Source: Sporothrix humicola (lineage: Eukaryota > Ascomycota > Sordariomycetes > Ophiostomatales > Ophiostomataceae). From it: a stretch of DNA of 64,000 bases. The stretch is from positions 1 through 64,000 of the forward strand of contig WNYE01000134.1 of assembly GCA_021396245.1 (NCBI GenBank). The letters are read 5' to 3'. The stretch's first letter is position 1, and every line of letters starts with the position of its first letter. Positions 29,640 to 42,199 of the stretch are shown in pieces. Below the pieces are notes generated by a model. That model saw nothing but the letters and a program-made list of their open reading frames with translations, did no database searches and was not told the origin of the DNA. The position numbers and the translations under genes were made by a program.

Positions 29640-30214
29640 CTTGCCGCATCACTTGGTGAAGATCGTGGTCGTGATGTCGGATTGGTGAAGAAGGAAAAGT
29701 CAAGTGTCGTCGAATGTCGAATTTCGTGAGAAAACAAAAGGCCTGGCAGAAAATTTGCGCCTGCTGTTTTGGCCGGCTTCAGGTCTCTGGGCGATCTCAA
29801 AAAATTTCTGGACTATCTTATCGCAAATGGAGGAAGGCGCTTATCGATAAGGTCGGATGACGACCGCCTTTTTTGGCGTGAAGCGTGCCTGGATCCACCG
29901 CGACCAATGAGAGGCCATCATTCAACTCCCCTGAACGCGGGAGCTCTTGCCCGCCGCGCCCGCTAACAACCCCTCCACACTAACGCCTACAGGTCAGGCA
30001 AGAGTTAAGCTGTTGGCTCCGATGCTCCTGCCTTACAAACCAGCCATTCAGACAAACGAATCAACCAACAGACGGCAACTGCGAAGCACACGACGAGCTG
30101 CATCGATTTCAAAGAACGCCACGATCTGGAGCTCGAATCTCTTTGATCACCGTGTATTCCTTCCAACCAATCCACGACAAGAGCCCCCAGACCACGGCAT
30201 CTGCTGGCGCCGAA
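29640..30214. promoter_or_regulatory. Bidirectional promoter region BMS1/ULA1
   Basis: 575 bp between divergent starts. It contains AAAAAATTT at 29799-29807, like the ribosomal-RNA-processing element found upstream of ribosome-biogenesis genes, a cluster of GATAAG sites at 29817-29851, and a CCAAT box at 29904-29908. The motifs sit closer to BMS1 than to ULA1. Function is inferred from motif knowledge only. Confidence 0.6.
29817..29851. promoter_or_regulatory. GATAAG cluster with perfect 12-bp palindrome
   Basis: CTTATCGC lies at 29817-29824 and the perfect palindrome CTTATCGATAAG at 29840-29851, giving three GATAAG cores within 35 bp. The palindrome is two CGATAAG heptamers head to head sharing CG, the same heptamer that forms the inverted pair upstream of LIA1. 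Confidence 0.45.
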
Positions 30215-32050
30215 ATGACCGAGATCGTGGCGAGCCAGACACCTCCCATTCTCCACGGCCCCTCCGAAAAGGAGCGGAAATATGACCGACAGCTTCGACT
30301 GTGGGCAGCAAGTGGCCAAGCGGCGCTTGAGTCAGCCAATATTCTCGTGTTGAACGCGGGCAGCGGCACAGTGGTTATCGAGACGCTAAAGAACCTCATC
30401 CTGCCAGGTAAGTTCTACGGGGGGTTGAAGCCACTTTATAAGGACGAATACTGACAAGTTAGGAATCGGACGGTTTACAATTTATGATGAGGCGGTTGTT
30501 GAAGAAGCCGACCTCGGCGTCAACTTCTTCCTGGACGAAGCCAGCCTGGGCAAGTCACGAGCACAGAGCTGCACAGAGCTGTTGTTGGAGCTTAACCCTG
30601 AAGTTGAGGGTGAATGGCATCCAAAGCCGGAGGTATGCCAAAATGGAACATGGAGGTGGAATCGCCAGTGTAAGATGGCGTTTTTAAACACAGCTAACCA
30701 TGCCAGGGCAAACTTGACTTGGCGAAACTGCTCGAGACATCGCCGACCTTCACTATGATCCTCTACGCTCACCCCGTCCAGCAGGACACTCTCGATCTCC
30801 TCCATAAATACGGCCAGGAGCACAAGACACCACTTGTGTCGGTCCATTCGGCGGGCTTCTACTCGTACTTCCGCATCCGGCTACCCGGCGCATTCCCTAT
30901 TGTCGACACACATCCAGACGAGACAGCGACGACAGACTTGCGCCTCCTTGCGCCATGGCCAGATCTGACCGATTTTGCAAACGAACTGACGGCCAATATC
31001 GATGCTCTGGACGCACACGAGCACGGCCATCTGCCGTATATTGCCATTCTGTTATACTATCTTGAGCGCTGGCGCGAAACCCACGACGGCAAGGACCCGA
31101 CGGCATACAAGGAGAAGACGGCGTTCCGGCAAACAGTCGCCGATGCCGCGCGCAAAGACAACCCGGAAGGCGGCGAAGAAAATTTTGACGAGGCTGTCGC
31201 CGCTGTACTCAGAAATATCGACCGGCCGTCTTTACCATCGGGCCTCCGGGAAGTGTTTGAATACGAGCCCAAAGGATTTGTATGGCCCACCGACTCTATT
31301 TTGATTTCATGTGTTGCAATACAAATGCTGACTCCCACAGGAAACCAAGTCTGGATTCTGGATTATTGCCAGCGCCGTCAAGCAGTTCTACGAGAAGCAT
31401 AACGCGTTGCCATTGTCTGGAAAGGTCCCCGACATGAAGGCACAGTCCAAGGTCTACATCAAGCTGCAGACCATCTACAAGAACAAGGCGCGTAAGGATG
31501 CGGCCGAGGTTCTTGCAACCGTTCAAGCAGCGCCGGGTGGTAGGGACATTGATCCCGGCGAGGTTGATCTGTTCTGCAAGAACGCGGCGTTTGTCAAGCT
31601 TATCAACGCTACTCCGCCAGGAGAGAACCGCTTGGTCAAGGTTTTTGGTACGTCTCTTTCCTTGCGAAGTAATTTTATGTCCACCTCTAACCCCTTGTAG
31701 AAGAAGAATTGGCCAATGATGCAAACGCCGAGTTCACAATGGCACCGCTATCGCTGATGCCGATTTACCTGGCATTGCAGGCCACTGCACATGCCCCATT
31801 GTCGTCATATGAAGAAATCCTCAAGGACATTGACCGGCTTGTCCCCGGCGCTAGCAAACATGAGCGCGTCACAAAGATTGCCGAGGAGCTAGCCCGAACG
31901 GATGGCGGCGAGCTGCACAACATCTCGGCACTGACGGGTGGGATGGTGGCCCAGGAGATGATCAAGATCATCACTAAGCAGTACGTGCCAATCGACAACA
32001 CCTGCGTCTTTGACGGAATCACGAGCCGATGCCAGATTCTACGCTTGTAA
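30215..32050 (+). CDS. ULA1: NEDD8-activating enzyme E1 regulatory subunit (Ula1/AppBP1)
   Basis: Five exons, 30215-30407, 30463-30632, 30707-31279, 31341-31647 and 31701-32050, encode 530 aa, the normal family length. Introns are 55, 74, 61 and 53 bp. With Uba3 this subunit activates NEDD8/Rub1 for cullin modification. The N-terminus EKERKYDRQLRLWAASGQ and the pseudo-Rossmann region ILVLNAGSGTVVIETLKNL, PGIGRFTIYD and DLGVNFFLDEASLGKSRA are diagnostic. The region after exon 3 (SGFWIIASAVKQFYEKHNALPL) and the C-terminal ISALTGGMVAQEMIKIITKQYVP with VFDGI match the ThiF-fold end. As is normal for this subunit, the catalytic cysteine is expected on Uba3, not here. The frame is open upstream, but family similarity begins after MTEIVASQ, so that ATG is used. 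Confidence 0.93.
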
Positions 32051-35000
32051 GAAAGGGGGTGGGCATAAGGCAGGGTGAGAAATGGTTCCCATAGATTATA
32101 CATAACGAGGAGATACGACAATGACCACAATGAAAAAGAAAGAAAATACCACACATCAATCCAGAGAAATGAGATCTAAGACATGCGTTGAACGTGTGAA
32201 AGGCACTGTCCATGTCCAGCTGGCTATTGCCACGCGGCCAAGAACCGATAATAGATGGCAAGAAGAAGGGAGGCCACGATGCGACGAGGCATCGTGGCAA
32301 GACACACACGCACGCACACATCAAGACATATTCCCGTTGCATTCTCTTTGAGATATAAACAGGGGACAGGCATTGGCAGAGCGGGGAGACGGGCAGAAGG
32401 CAAATTAAAACCAAGTGAAGATGGAGGGTGGCAGCAACAGAAAGAGTGAAAGCCAGGGAATGAGACCGTGGAGGAGACAAGAAAACAACGCAATTGGCTC
32501 GAGAAGGTGGCTGGCTGCGCGTACTTTATACCCTGATGTGTATTTGTGTTCTTTCGGCCTGTGCTGTACATCTTGTGTGCATATTTCACGCATTTTTGTT
32601 ACAGTTGGTCACATTTGATCACATTTTACACCCGCACCTACATCCCTTCTTGTCAAAACCTCATCCAAAAACAGGCAAGACACGGGCAAAGGACACGGAA
32701 ACATACAGCAACATACGGCAGCATCGTGGGGCGGGGAAAGATACAAAAAAACGTGGCAGAGGCTGCATCCCCAATTCGGGTGAGTGGACGGCCCAAAGGG
32801 GACGGGGAGGCGGGAAATAAGAGAGAATCAGAGCGAATAGAATACGAAGAGACAAGACAGGCGATAGAAACATGGGATGAAATGGAGACGAAAGCCGGCG
32901 CTCGGGCTCGGCACTGCGGCTGGTCCCCCGCCTTCTGTTTTTTATCCATTGTTTCCGCAAGAGATATCTTGGTTGGTCCACTGTATATGATATTTGTATC
33001 CTCTTCTTTTTGTGCTTCTCATCAAATACAGGTTGGGTAGAGGACAATGTTGGTGTAAATCAGATGGGAGAATAACAATGCTTTTCATGAACTAACGCAT
33101 GGAATGGGCGAGTTGATCATTTATTGTCGTTTTCAAAAGGTGAGAATGAGGTATTTAAGAGCCCAAGCTCCTCAAAAACCGATAAGTCGCAGGATGCTGG
33201 ATCAAGCATGTCAATCCATGAGGAATGCCTTCACAGAAGAAATTTTTGTGCTCTTTTTACAGGGTGTATTACGCCTGCAGTTCCGAATGCTCGAGAAGAA
33301 GGAGGAGCAAAAATCAGAAATGCCAAGGACCTTTGAGCGGCATCTTATTGACGGGCGGCCTGCCCCTGGCGGCTTTTGATATTGAACGAAACGGGGTCAA
33401 GAGGCAAACAATGTGGAGAAATGGAGGGGAATACGCTGTGAGAAGCGGTTGGCAATGTCGGGATAGAGTGAAATGAGCCTTCTGGAAGGGCGGTTTTTAC
33501 AACAAAATTAGATAAAGACAACCAATCTCTGAGAACGAAATACAAGAAAGACTGAGAAATGGCACTCGGCACGGAGCATTTGTCGGACCGCTGGTCCTTC
33601 CGGTGGACAAGAAATGCGACGATGATATGGAAAATGAGAATGCAGAACCAAAGTTGCGCTGATTCTGTTTCATTCTTTATTCCAGACCAATTCTGTAAGA
33701 TAAAAATGCGTGACCATAACGCTTCTGGCGGAGCAAAAGAAACGATAATGTTGTGAAGGGGAAAAGAACGATCGTTGCATCTGGCCGCGTGCCTTCTACT
33801 TTCTCTTTTTTTTTCTACTTTCTTTTTTGTTTATCATTCAGGGGCCAAATATCTCGTCAACGGTCCGGATACCGCCCGAGAATATTAGTACTTTTGTATA
33901 TTCTGGTTCATAGCATCATCTCAGAAAGTGCGCATAAAACCCAACCTTGGTTGGCCTCTCGTGGCCATCGGAATATTGGTGAATGAATACATCTCAACCT
34001 GGCTTGTATTTTGCATGTCTATGATATTCATCTAGAAAGGCATGCTAAATCAGTTGTATTTAAGAATGAGAAACTAAGTCAGACGTTGGTCCAGGATTGC
34101 ATCTTTATACATCAGACAGCATCTACGAGGCATCATCAATAAAACTATTACACCCGAAATGAGCACAAGACAAGCTTTGTTTGACCCCTCTTAAGAAGTC
34201 GCGTCATTTTTGCCCATCATTTTATTCGGCCTCTTTTTCGGATTATTTATTTCTATTGAGAAATAGGGGGTTCCCTGTCGAAGCAAGGTTCTAATATCAT
34301 GTACCTCTTGTTTTTTCTCAAACATACAATGTATATTCAGGTACTGTCGGGCACATCTCCCGATATGCTATTAGGAATATTATTGGCAAGAAACTCGCGT
34401 GTTATGAGAATACACAGGGGAAGCACTCTAAGCACTCTAATGAATACAGATTCTTCCTCGGATCTCACCGAGCTTCCTTGACTTGTCGTGAGTCGATGTG
34501 GGCGGCATCTCCGGTTTCAATTTCATTCACCTTTATTTCCCACGCTTCATATTGAAAGACAGAGCGTCTCACCGGTAGTCATAGAAAAGAGCCTCTTTAA
34601 AGTTGATATTGAGTCTTATTCTACGAGTTTAGTAGGCACAAAAATAGAATAAAATTGGCACTCTCTCACTTCTTTGCTAGATCTCCGGCTGCAAACAATA
34701 ATTTTGTCGGTGGCTGTTGGAAACTCAAGCTGGGCAATACTGACTTGGTGTTTCGTCACTCACCTTGACTTCGCTATGATGGCAATCTCTTATTTTGCCT
34801 TTAATTCAGACGCGACGTTACAAAGCATTGAAAGCCTTGCCTACTTTTCCAGCTCTGCAAACAGCACAATTTCTGTGCCTGGAGCCTTCTGGAGAGCGGG
34901 ATAATTTAGGTATAGGGTAAATAATGAGGCGAATGGCAATGTGCAGCCAAGGAACAAATGACAGAGTTCATGCTATGGTTACTGAGCGGCACGTTTGTTG

Positions 35001-38000
35001 ACGCGTATACACCATAATTGAGTCGTGACATGTCGTGGTAAGACACCTCCCAGTGTCATAACAGAACAATACAGCATGCATAGGTATAGCATATACGCTG
35101 TAGTTAGGCTTCTAGGCAGGGGCGCAGTAAAGTGAATCAGTTCAAGTACATGCTCTGCTTGTCATACTTTTGCCATTCTTCAAGAAGGTGGGTAGAGGGG
35201 CAGTTGATCCGGCCGGCTGATTGTCGGGAGAACCGTAGAATTATTTCACAGGGTCAACCAGGGGCGACTACCGCCTGGCCATTCACTTGTGTTCACTCTT
35301 CATTCGTTGCCTTCGAGCATGAGTTGCTCGTGCGTCTTTTGTCGCTGTTGTCCTGGACCGTGATAGGTCGAATTGTAAATGTCGATGGATAGTAGCATAA
35401 TGGTCATTGTGAATAGCTTTCAGGGTCATGGAGGTGATGGCTGGAAATATTAATAAAGAAGAGAAAGCAAACGCACCACAAGCATTCCCAGCCTCCCGAA
35501 GTTTAAGACGGTTGAGCGTCTGCTGTGAGTGGTCGACGCGGCGAGTTATCGGAGATTCATTAGATTAAGTCGTGCTTGGTGGACGGCCGGGCCTCGCACG
35601 CGCGACCAGGCGAGAATTCTGCGTAAGGAGAGAGACGATGACTCGATGGTGGAGCGGTGGACTGAAGAGACGGCCTAGTGTCGTGTTGTCTCTCGTCTCT
35701 TTTTTGATTGATTTTGTTCTTCTTGCCTCTCAGATTTGCGCCACTGAGCCACAGCAATCTAATATGCCGGACCCAGTCATGTGAGCAGAGCAAAATATGG
35801 ATCTCTGGGGAAAGCAGATGTTCGGGAGGCTTCCCTATTTTGGGGCTGTCGACGGGTCGCTGGAGTTTGTTGGTGTGTTATTTGTCTGTTGGTCCCAGTT
35901 TGTTGTTTTTGTTCCTCTAAAAGGAGACCAAAAAATAAGGGGCTAAAGAAAACATCGCCGACCATTTGGCGCGAGGGTCGCACCTGCCTTAGAAGCACGC
36001 AAGTCCAACAGACCACCGCCAACACCCCATCAATCGGACTTCCACCCGATTGCTCCTTCCTCACGTCGGAGGTGGGGCCACTCTTGCTTATTTTGGTGGC
36101 CATTGTGGTGGTGTCGCTGTCGCTCTTGCCATTTGGTGCGCCCGACGACAATTATGACGTCGATAAAAACAATTGTTCGAAAACAGCAAGTGCTCATTGT
36201 TGTGTTGCATCTTGACATTTTTCATGCCGGAGATTGAGGACCACACGCGCGCTCACGATGCGCCCGATCAATGCTATTACCTATACGAGACGATTGCAGA
36301 CAAAAACGTGCATAAAGGTACAGGAACAGCAGGAGCAATAGGCACAGGCACAGGCACAGACCAGACCAAATAAAAACGCAGCCGGAACGCGGGACGGTGA
36401 CCCTCTGTTCACATACTGGCCTGTGGTGCCCGAATACTTCCCCAATCTACCCCAAATAATGCTGAGGCAGATGGCAGAGTCGTCTTATGGAAAGCACAAA
36501 ATATCCTGGGGAATGGAACGGATGCTGTTGCAAAAGAGGGGTGCTGACCAGTCGTTGTGACGGGGCATGAACGAGATCGTCCTCAGGTTGATGGTCTGCC
36601 CAGTTTCTAGTGGGGGATCATAGGCAAAAAGAAAAATAAGACAAAAGTTATGACTGGAAAAGTATTAGGGAAAATGGGAAAGGAAGAAGGGAAAAGCTGG
36701 AGCCGATTTCAGAAATAGACAACAAAGCAATATTAGCAGGCTGTATTATTGGCCATAAGTGGGTCCGTTATTGGCCAATCAGAGTGCCGGAAATAGATGA
36801 CCTCCAACAAGGCAACACCAGCACATGAACGGGTGGTGAGGAAGAGGGAAGACAACTGTGGAATATGAGAAGAAATAACGATAGAAAAGATGTGAGAGGT
36901 AGGTTATAGAAATAACAGAACAAAGAGCACAGAAGAAAATAAGCGGCTGGGTTTAATATACAAGTCTCTGCAATCCCGAGGTGGGCGATTGGTGTTTCTT
37001 TTTTTGGCCCACACCATATTGACGAGACTCGCCTTCTGTATTCCTTGCATTCCTTTTATTCTTCAGTATTTTATATTTTCTCCCGTGTCTCTCACTTCCG
37101 CTTCCCTCGCCTCCTACGCGCTTCCTGCTAAGCTCCTGCCTCCTTCATCCTGCCTCGGCTCTCCCGGGCGCTGAGATGCTCGCCTACAAACGGCTCAAAC
37201 TTATGGAGGAACCGTGTGTACGAGCGTGTCGATGCATCCTGCCTCGAGATACGGCTCCTTGATACAAATTTCAGTCCCACAATATTAAATCACACCGCCA
37301 TAAAAGCAGCAGAAATCAAAGTCAAATAAACCGTAGCAAACACTGCGCGAAAAGCCAAGCCTTTGGGCACGTGTTGACAATCCTCCGTAAATCCACGACT
37401 CACATAACACAACATGCAAACGGGAACGCCGTCTATGCCACAGATCTCAGATTCCAGATGTTGAGCATCCGAGCTACTGCTCTCTTTGTCCGAGGCGTCT
37501 CACGTCTGACAGGTATTGATGTCGTATTGTTCCATGTATTATTTCTTCTTAGACTTGTTCAGATGCCCGGAGGAGTCTTACTTTCCTTTGGTTATCCTCA
37601 ACTTTAGTGGTTCGAGCTTCTTTGTGCCTTTTTTCTTGAGCTACTCCGAATCAATCAAAACTTTAAATGAATAGAGCTTCTTCTAAGCAAATGTTGCATG
37701 TTTTCACAGGGATGGAGAGTCAAAGCAAAGCTTTCCATAATCACGCTAGGCAGGAAAGCTAATGGATGAACGCGTGAGGGTGTGCACACATGATTTGATT
37801 TTCTACCATACTATCGCATTTTCTTCTGGTTCAGTTAATCTATTTGTCGCCCACTTCTCAAGGCCAAAAATCGTGATCCACTGGAAAGACAAAAATTATT
37901 AAGAAAAGGTTGACAACCACAAAATGCAACATACGAGTGCAGGAGGGTATCGTGGAGCGGCTTCCGCTAGGGAACGGATGCAGGTGCCGAAAGACAACAA

Positions 38001-38269
38001 GATAGACTGAAATGTGGCCAAAACAGCACATTTTGATCTCAACATTGTTGTGCATCATGTATTTCCACATCTGTACCTCACTTGACAATGGCGCAGGAAG
38101 CTTCCTAATTCGACAGTCAACTGCAGGTAGACAATAACAAGTGGTTTTGGAGCTTCCTATTTGATAGATGTAGGGTGGCTCGCTACTGAAATGGCCGCGT
38201 GTATAAGAACGCCTCTTATACCCCTACTTAAAGATAGAGAAAACTTATTCATGGTCATGTTACAGTACC

Positions 38270-38293
38270 AAAAAAAAAAAAAAAAAAAAAAAA
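38270..38293. repeat. Oligo(A) run of 24
   Basis: Twenty-four consecutive A residues in the gene-poor region. The Lys-rich frame that reads through it is an artefact of this run. Confidence 0.85.
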
Positions 38294-40282
38294 GAAATGA
38301 GGGGAAAGAAGAGAGAGAAAAGGAAACAGCAGTGTTGATCACATCGATAGTACTTCTGTGTAAAGAAGCATTCTCCGCAGTGGCAAGAGTCAATGATATC
38401 CTGCATTTGCACCCGTCTGTGTTGGCAATATGGTCCGAAAACCCCTGTTTACAAGAGTTTGGCTCCCAGGCACAGATGCCGGCATCGCACCAAGATGAGA
38501 AGGTCTTGACATGTACAAAAGTGGCGAGGGCGGGCACAAAAAGTAGGAGGGGAAACATCAGACTACGACAGCCGTGTATATCGTCGCTGTGTATGTGCAT
38601 TTCAATATCATCACTTTTTCCATCGTTTCGATCCCCCGCAATGATGCATGCAAGTAGAAAATGGCTCAACGAGGCTCGTCTATCCAGAACACCTGCAGTC
38701 TGTAGCGTAGCAGTCTAATAAAAATAAGAAAAGTCGCCGTATATAAAAGTATTGGAAAAGAAAAGACGCATTCAAATACAGAATACAGTTTCTATCCCAC
38801 GCCGGATGTTCTGTGATCCGGCGGGTTGGTGAGTGCGTCTTTTTCGCGTCTTGTAGCCTGCGGTCTGTGTGTTGGGGGGGGGAGAAGGATTGCAATGGAC
38901 AGATCTGGGGCGGGCAACCTGTTTTTCTCTAACCTGCTGGTTGCTGTTTGCTTGAGTTTGCACTCAAATCCAGGCAAAACACAAACATAAGGCACGGCAC
39001 AGATGCAAGTGAAGCCATTATTTGCCAAACCCCAATGAAACTGCAACAGAATGCCGAAAGGATCAGAAAATCATGAAGAATCCTCCAACCGAGACTTTTC
39101 TAGAGGATTTTTTTTAGTCCTAGGACGGCCAGCGATATCGGTCCCGTAGGGTTGACCGATGCTGACGAAAATCGATAAAATGAAGAAACCATAAGGCCTC
39201 GGAGCATAGTATCAAAGTCCTTCGGTGAGTCTGGCACATGTGTGCCACGAGCCTTACGAATCCCTCAATCCATAGCGTCGTAGTCCGATCATCAACGGAC
39301 TTCTGGCGGACTACTGGCCAAACAAAAACAAATGTAAAAGGAGAGCGAAAATTGTGGAAAGACCAATCATTTTTTTATAGAAAGAACTTGGATGCTATAA
39401 TTTTCCGAAATGAAAGTATACCTTCAAAAAAAATGTACAAGCCAGAGCCCCTGAGGATGTATGTTGAGATGAAGTTGTCTGTATAAACAAGCCATTCCAT
39501 GGTTGACTTGAGGGGTGCAAACACGTTTTGTGATGGAAGAGATGGCCGAGGTTCAGGAAACTATGGGGCTTGAAATTTTGAAATAAGAATCAATATATCA
39601 CATCACGGTCTAGGCGACTGAGAGATCAGTCATGAGGACAGGCTGGTGGCAAGAAAAGGCGTCTAGACAGGCATCACAATAAGAGCGTTTGCACCCTTGC
39701 TACAAGCCAAATAAAATCAGTTCAAATATTTGAGACGGCCGGTGAGCATGTAAGAAATGAATGCAAAGATACATGCCAGGTACTGGAAACCACACGCCAT
39801 TCTCATGACGAAGCCAGGTCCCTTAATTATACAGAGTTCTTCGCGTCGTGTGCCATGTCCCTTTGTAGTCTTTTACAATTTCTTGGCTTCTCCATCTTTT
39901 CCCTCAGTACACGTATTTTATTTCTGGTAGTTTCTGGCTATTTCTGGGGCCTCGTTGCCGTCGCACCCTATTATTGTGCGGCCCGCAAAGTGTTGGTTTA
40001 TGAGCACATAGTAGATGGCTAAGAAACTGGAAATAATTCCCCTAATTGTGAGCGGCCTTGGTCAAGGGAAGGGAAGCGGCTAGCACACAAATGCAATACA
40101 AAATACAGTGCACAGAATCAGGAGAGGGCAGATAAATCTCCCAGAATTCGGACGCGAGATTATTCTGATCAAAAAGCGATATGAACTTGGCCTGAGCCCT
40201 GGCCGCAGAAACTGGCCGCCTGTTGGCCCCCATCCAGTGCACATGACTAGATAGGAAGTCCGTCTAGATATCTGCTGTCGTC

Positions 40283-40462
40283 ATGGCTGTTGCGGTCGTT
40301 GTTGCTGTCGTTGTCATAAGCGTGCTTTTACTGGCGATTTCTTTATTTGCGGAGACATCGTTAACTTGCCGCGGCAGAGGTTTCCAAATCCATAATTCGT
40401 CGCCGTCTACGCCGCATGTGTCTGTTGGACCAAGCTGTCATTTGAGCAAAAGTGACGAATGA
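40283..40462 (+). CDS. Possible 59-aa hydrophobic small ORF
   Basis: ATG-initiated frame of 59 codons plus TGA. The first 23 residues are almost all Val, Ala, Leu and Ile (MAVAVVVAVVVISVLLLAIS), like a signal peptide or membrane anchor. A polar tail follows with two cysteines (29 and 52) and many Ser/His. The hydrophobic part is encoded by a GTCGTT/GCTGTT simple repeat, so it may be a by-product of repeat DNA. No family recognised, no supporting neighbours. Confidence 0.15.
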   Translation: MAVAVVVAVVVISVLLLAISLFAETSLTCRGRGFQIHNSSPSTPHVSVGPSCHLSKSDE

Positions 40463-42199
40463 AAAGTCGCATGCAAAGCCCTGGGCCGCCCTTTCACATT
40501 GTCTTTTGTTGACTCCGGGCACATTTCTATTCGCGTCGTGTATTTTGTCCAGCCAACATGCCGCTTCTCTTTACTGGCGACAGCTCAGCGAATAAGATGC
40601 AATGCGAACGAGGCACAACACCTCCTCGTGGACTTATACTGGAGACATGCCAAGAGAATCCTGCCGCATTCTTATCCTAATGCTGTCGTCTTTTCCAGAG
40701 AACCTGTCTTAGGTAGATGCCATGTCTCCAATAAACATCCACACATCGTCAGGCCATAAGAACAAAACAAAAAGACCAGATCGACGGTCCAGCCATTTTC
40801 ACATACCTAGTCTTTCGCTCTCTTTTTCTCGTTTTCATTTGTATCCCGTTTCTTTTCATCGGAGGCTCGTGATCGTCTGGGAACCGTCGATCAATGCCCG
40901 CAACCGAATGTGCAGGACCTTGACAGATAGAAAACACAAGAGAGAGAGAACGTGACTGCGCGGATGACAGCCTTGCATGGTCTACCGTTTTTGCGGCACA
41001 GCCGCATCGACAGGCAGGTGGAGGACTCCGGACGGATTGACAAATCGAGTTGCAGATTGAAGAATCGTGTTATGCAACTGGAGGAACAGTCCGGCTGCCG
41101 GTGGCTACTGCCGTTTTTGGTCCCGTTTTGGTGTGTTGAACAGTGCAGTGCATTTAGCCGCACCTGTGCTCGCGTGGCCAGGCCTGTCAACCACCTGTCA
41201 AGCACGAGTCCGGGGAATGGCTTGCAGCGATCTTCCTACGCTAACGCCACCAAATGCAACGCTAGAAGCAACGCATCTTTGTTCACTTGGAAAGAACCTG
41301 GGTCGACCACCGAGGCAGCTCTTTACTCAAAGTGGCAACCGGCCTGGCCAGGCCACATCACGAAACAGAAGACTAGCACGTCTTCGCGAGGGAAAGAGCG
41401 AGCCAAATTTTCTTCCACGAGGAAGCTACGGTCGTATGCGGCTTCTCCAAGAACCAGCAATGGTTGTTTGCACGTCCCTTCTTTCCTTCTCCAACAAGAC
41501 AGTCTGAGACGTTAGCGTACTGACCTCTTGCCGTATTGATGTTTTTTTGCTCCTTCTCATTTTTGTTCTGGTTTTTTTCTCTTCGTAGTTGCCCTCTTGC
41601 CATATTCGTTCCTGTGGTGGGAAACCTCGTTTCTCTGCCGCCCTTTGCGGTCCTGGTTCACGGCCGGGTAAACAACGCCCTGCAACCAGTGGCGAAGGAC
41701 AATGACTGTAGGACTGCCCTCTATTTCGTGTCCAGAATGTAAGGGTGCGCTTTGAGTGTGTCCTGGTTTAGACCTGGCCTGGTCCACATCGGGGCCGAAG
41801 ACCGTCCCTTCTGCTATTGAGACGCACCTTCCAAACTCCGTAGACTCGAGCGTGCGCCGCTATGGCCGTCCCTTCCCTACTTACAGCCAGCCTGGCTTGC
41901 ACCTTCTCCAGTTGGTGTTCTCCATGTCGTTGTGGCTTCTTTTCCTTTTCCAGCAATTTTTTGTGGACTCCAAAACCTGAAACATCCACATGGTCGTTGG
42001 CCTTCTCGGGCTTTCACTGCGATGTCTGTATCGTTCCTTCCTCGCTCGACTAGTTAGTGAGGGTCTCGCCCATTGCACTTGCCATAACAACTTTCGATAT
42101 CATCGCATCCTCATGATATTTGCTTAATATGTCCGTCGTTGCTACCGTAGATGCCGTATATGCTTCTTTCCGGCACCGGTATTAATTTGCACCGTCAAG

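Larger units (their letters stand above)
32051..42199. other. Gene-poor intergenic region
   Basis: Ten kilobases without a gene I can support. Open frames on both strands stay below about 190 codons, overlap each other antisense and show no domain or good start. A 24-base A run interrupts it at 38270-38293. No intact transposase, reverse transcriptase, terminal repeat, tRNA or rRNA is recognised. A short hydrophobic ORF at 40283-40462 is listed separately at low confidence. The stretch may contain non-coding transcripts or distal regulation of the downstream zinc-cluster gene, which sequence alone cannot show. Confidence 0.55.

Noticed and set aside
38161..38718. 185-codon plus-strand frame
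   Set aside because: It reads through a 24-base A run, overlaps an antisense frame of similar length, and has no domain. Frames up to about 190 codons are the noise level in this gap.
40952..41515. 187-codon plus-strand frame
   Set aside because: No ATG at its beginning, no domain, and overlapping frames of similar length; treated as chance.
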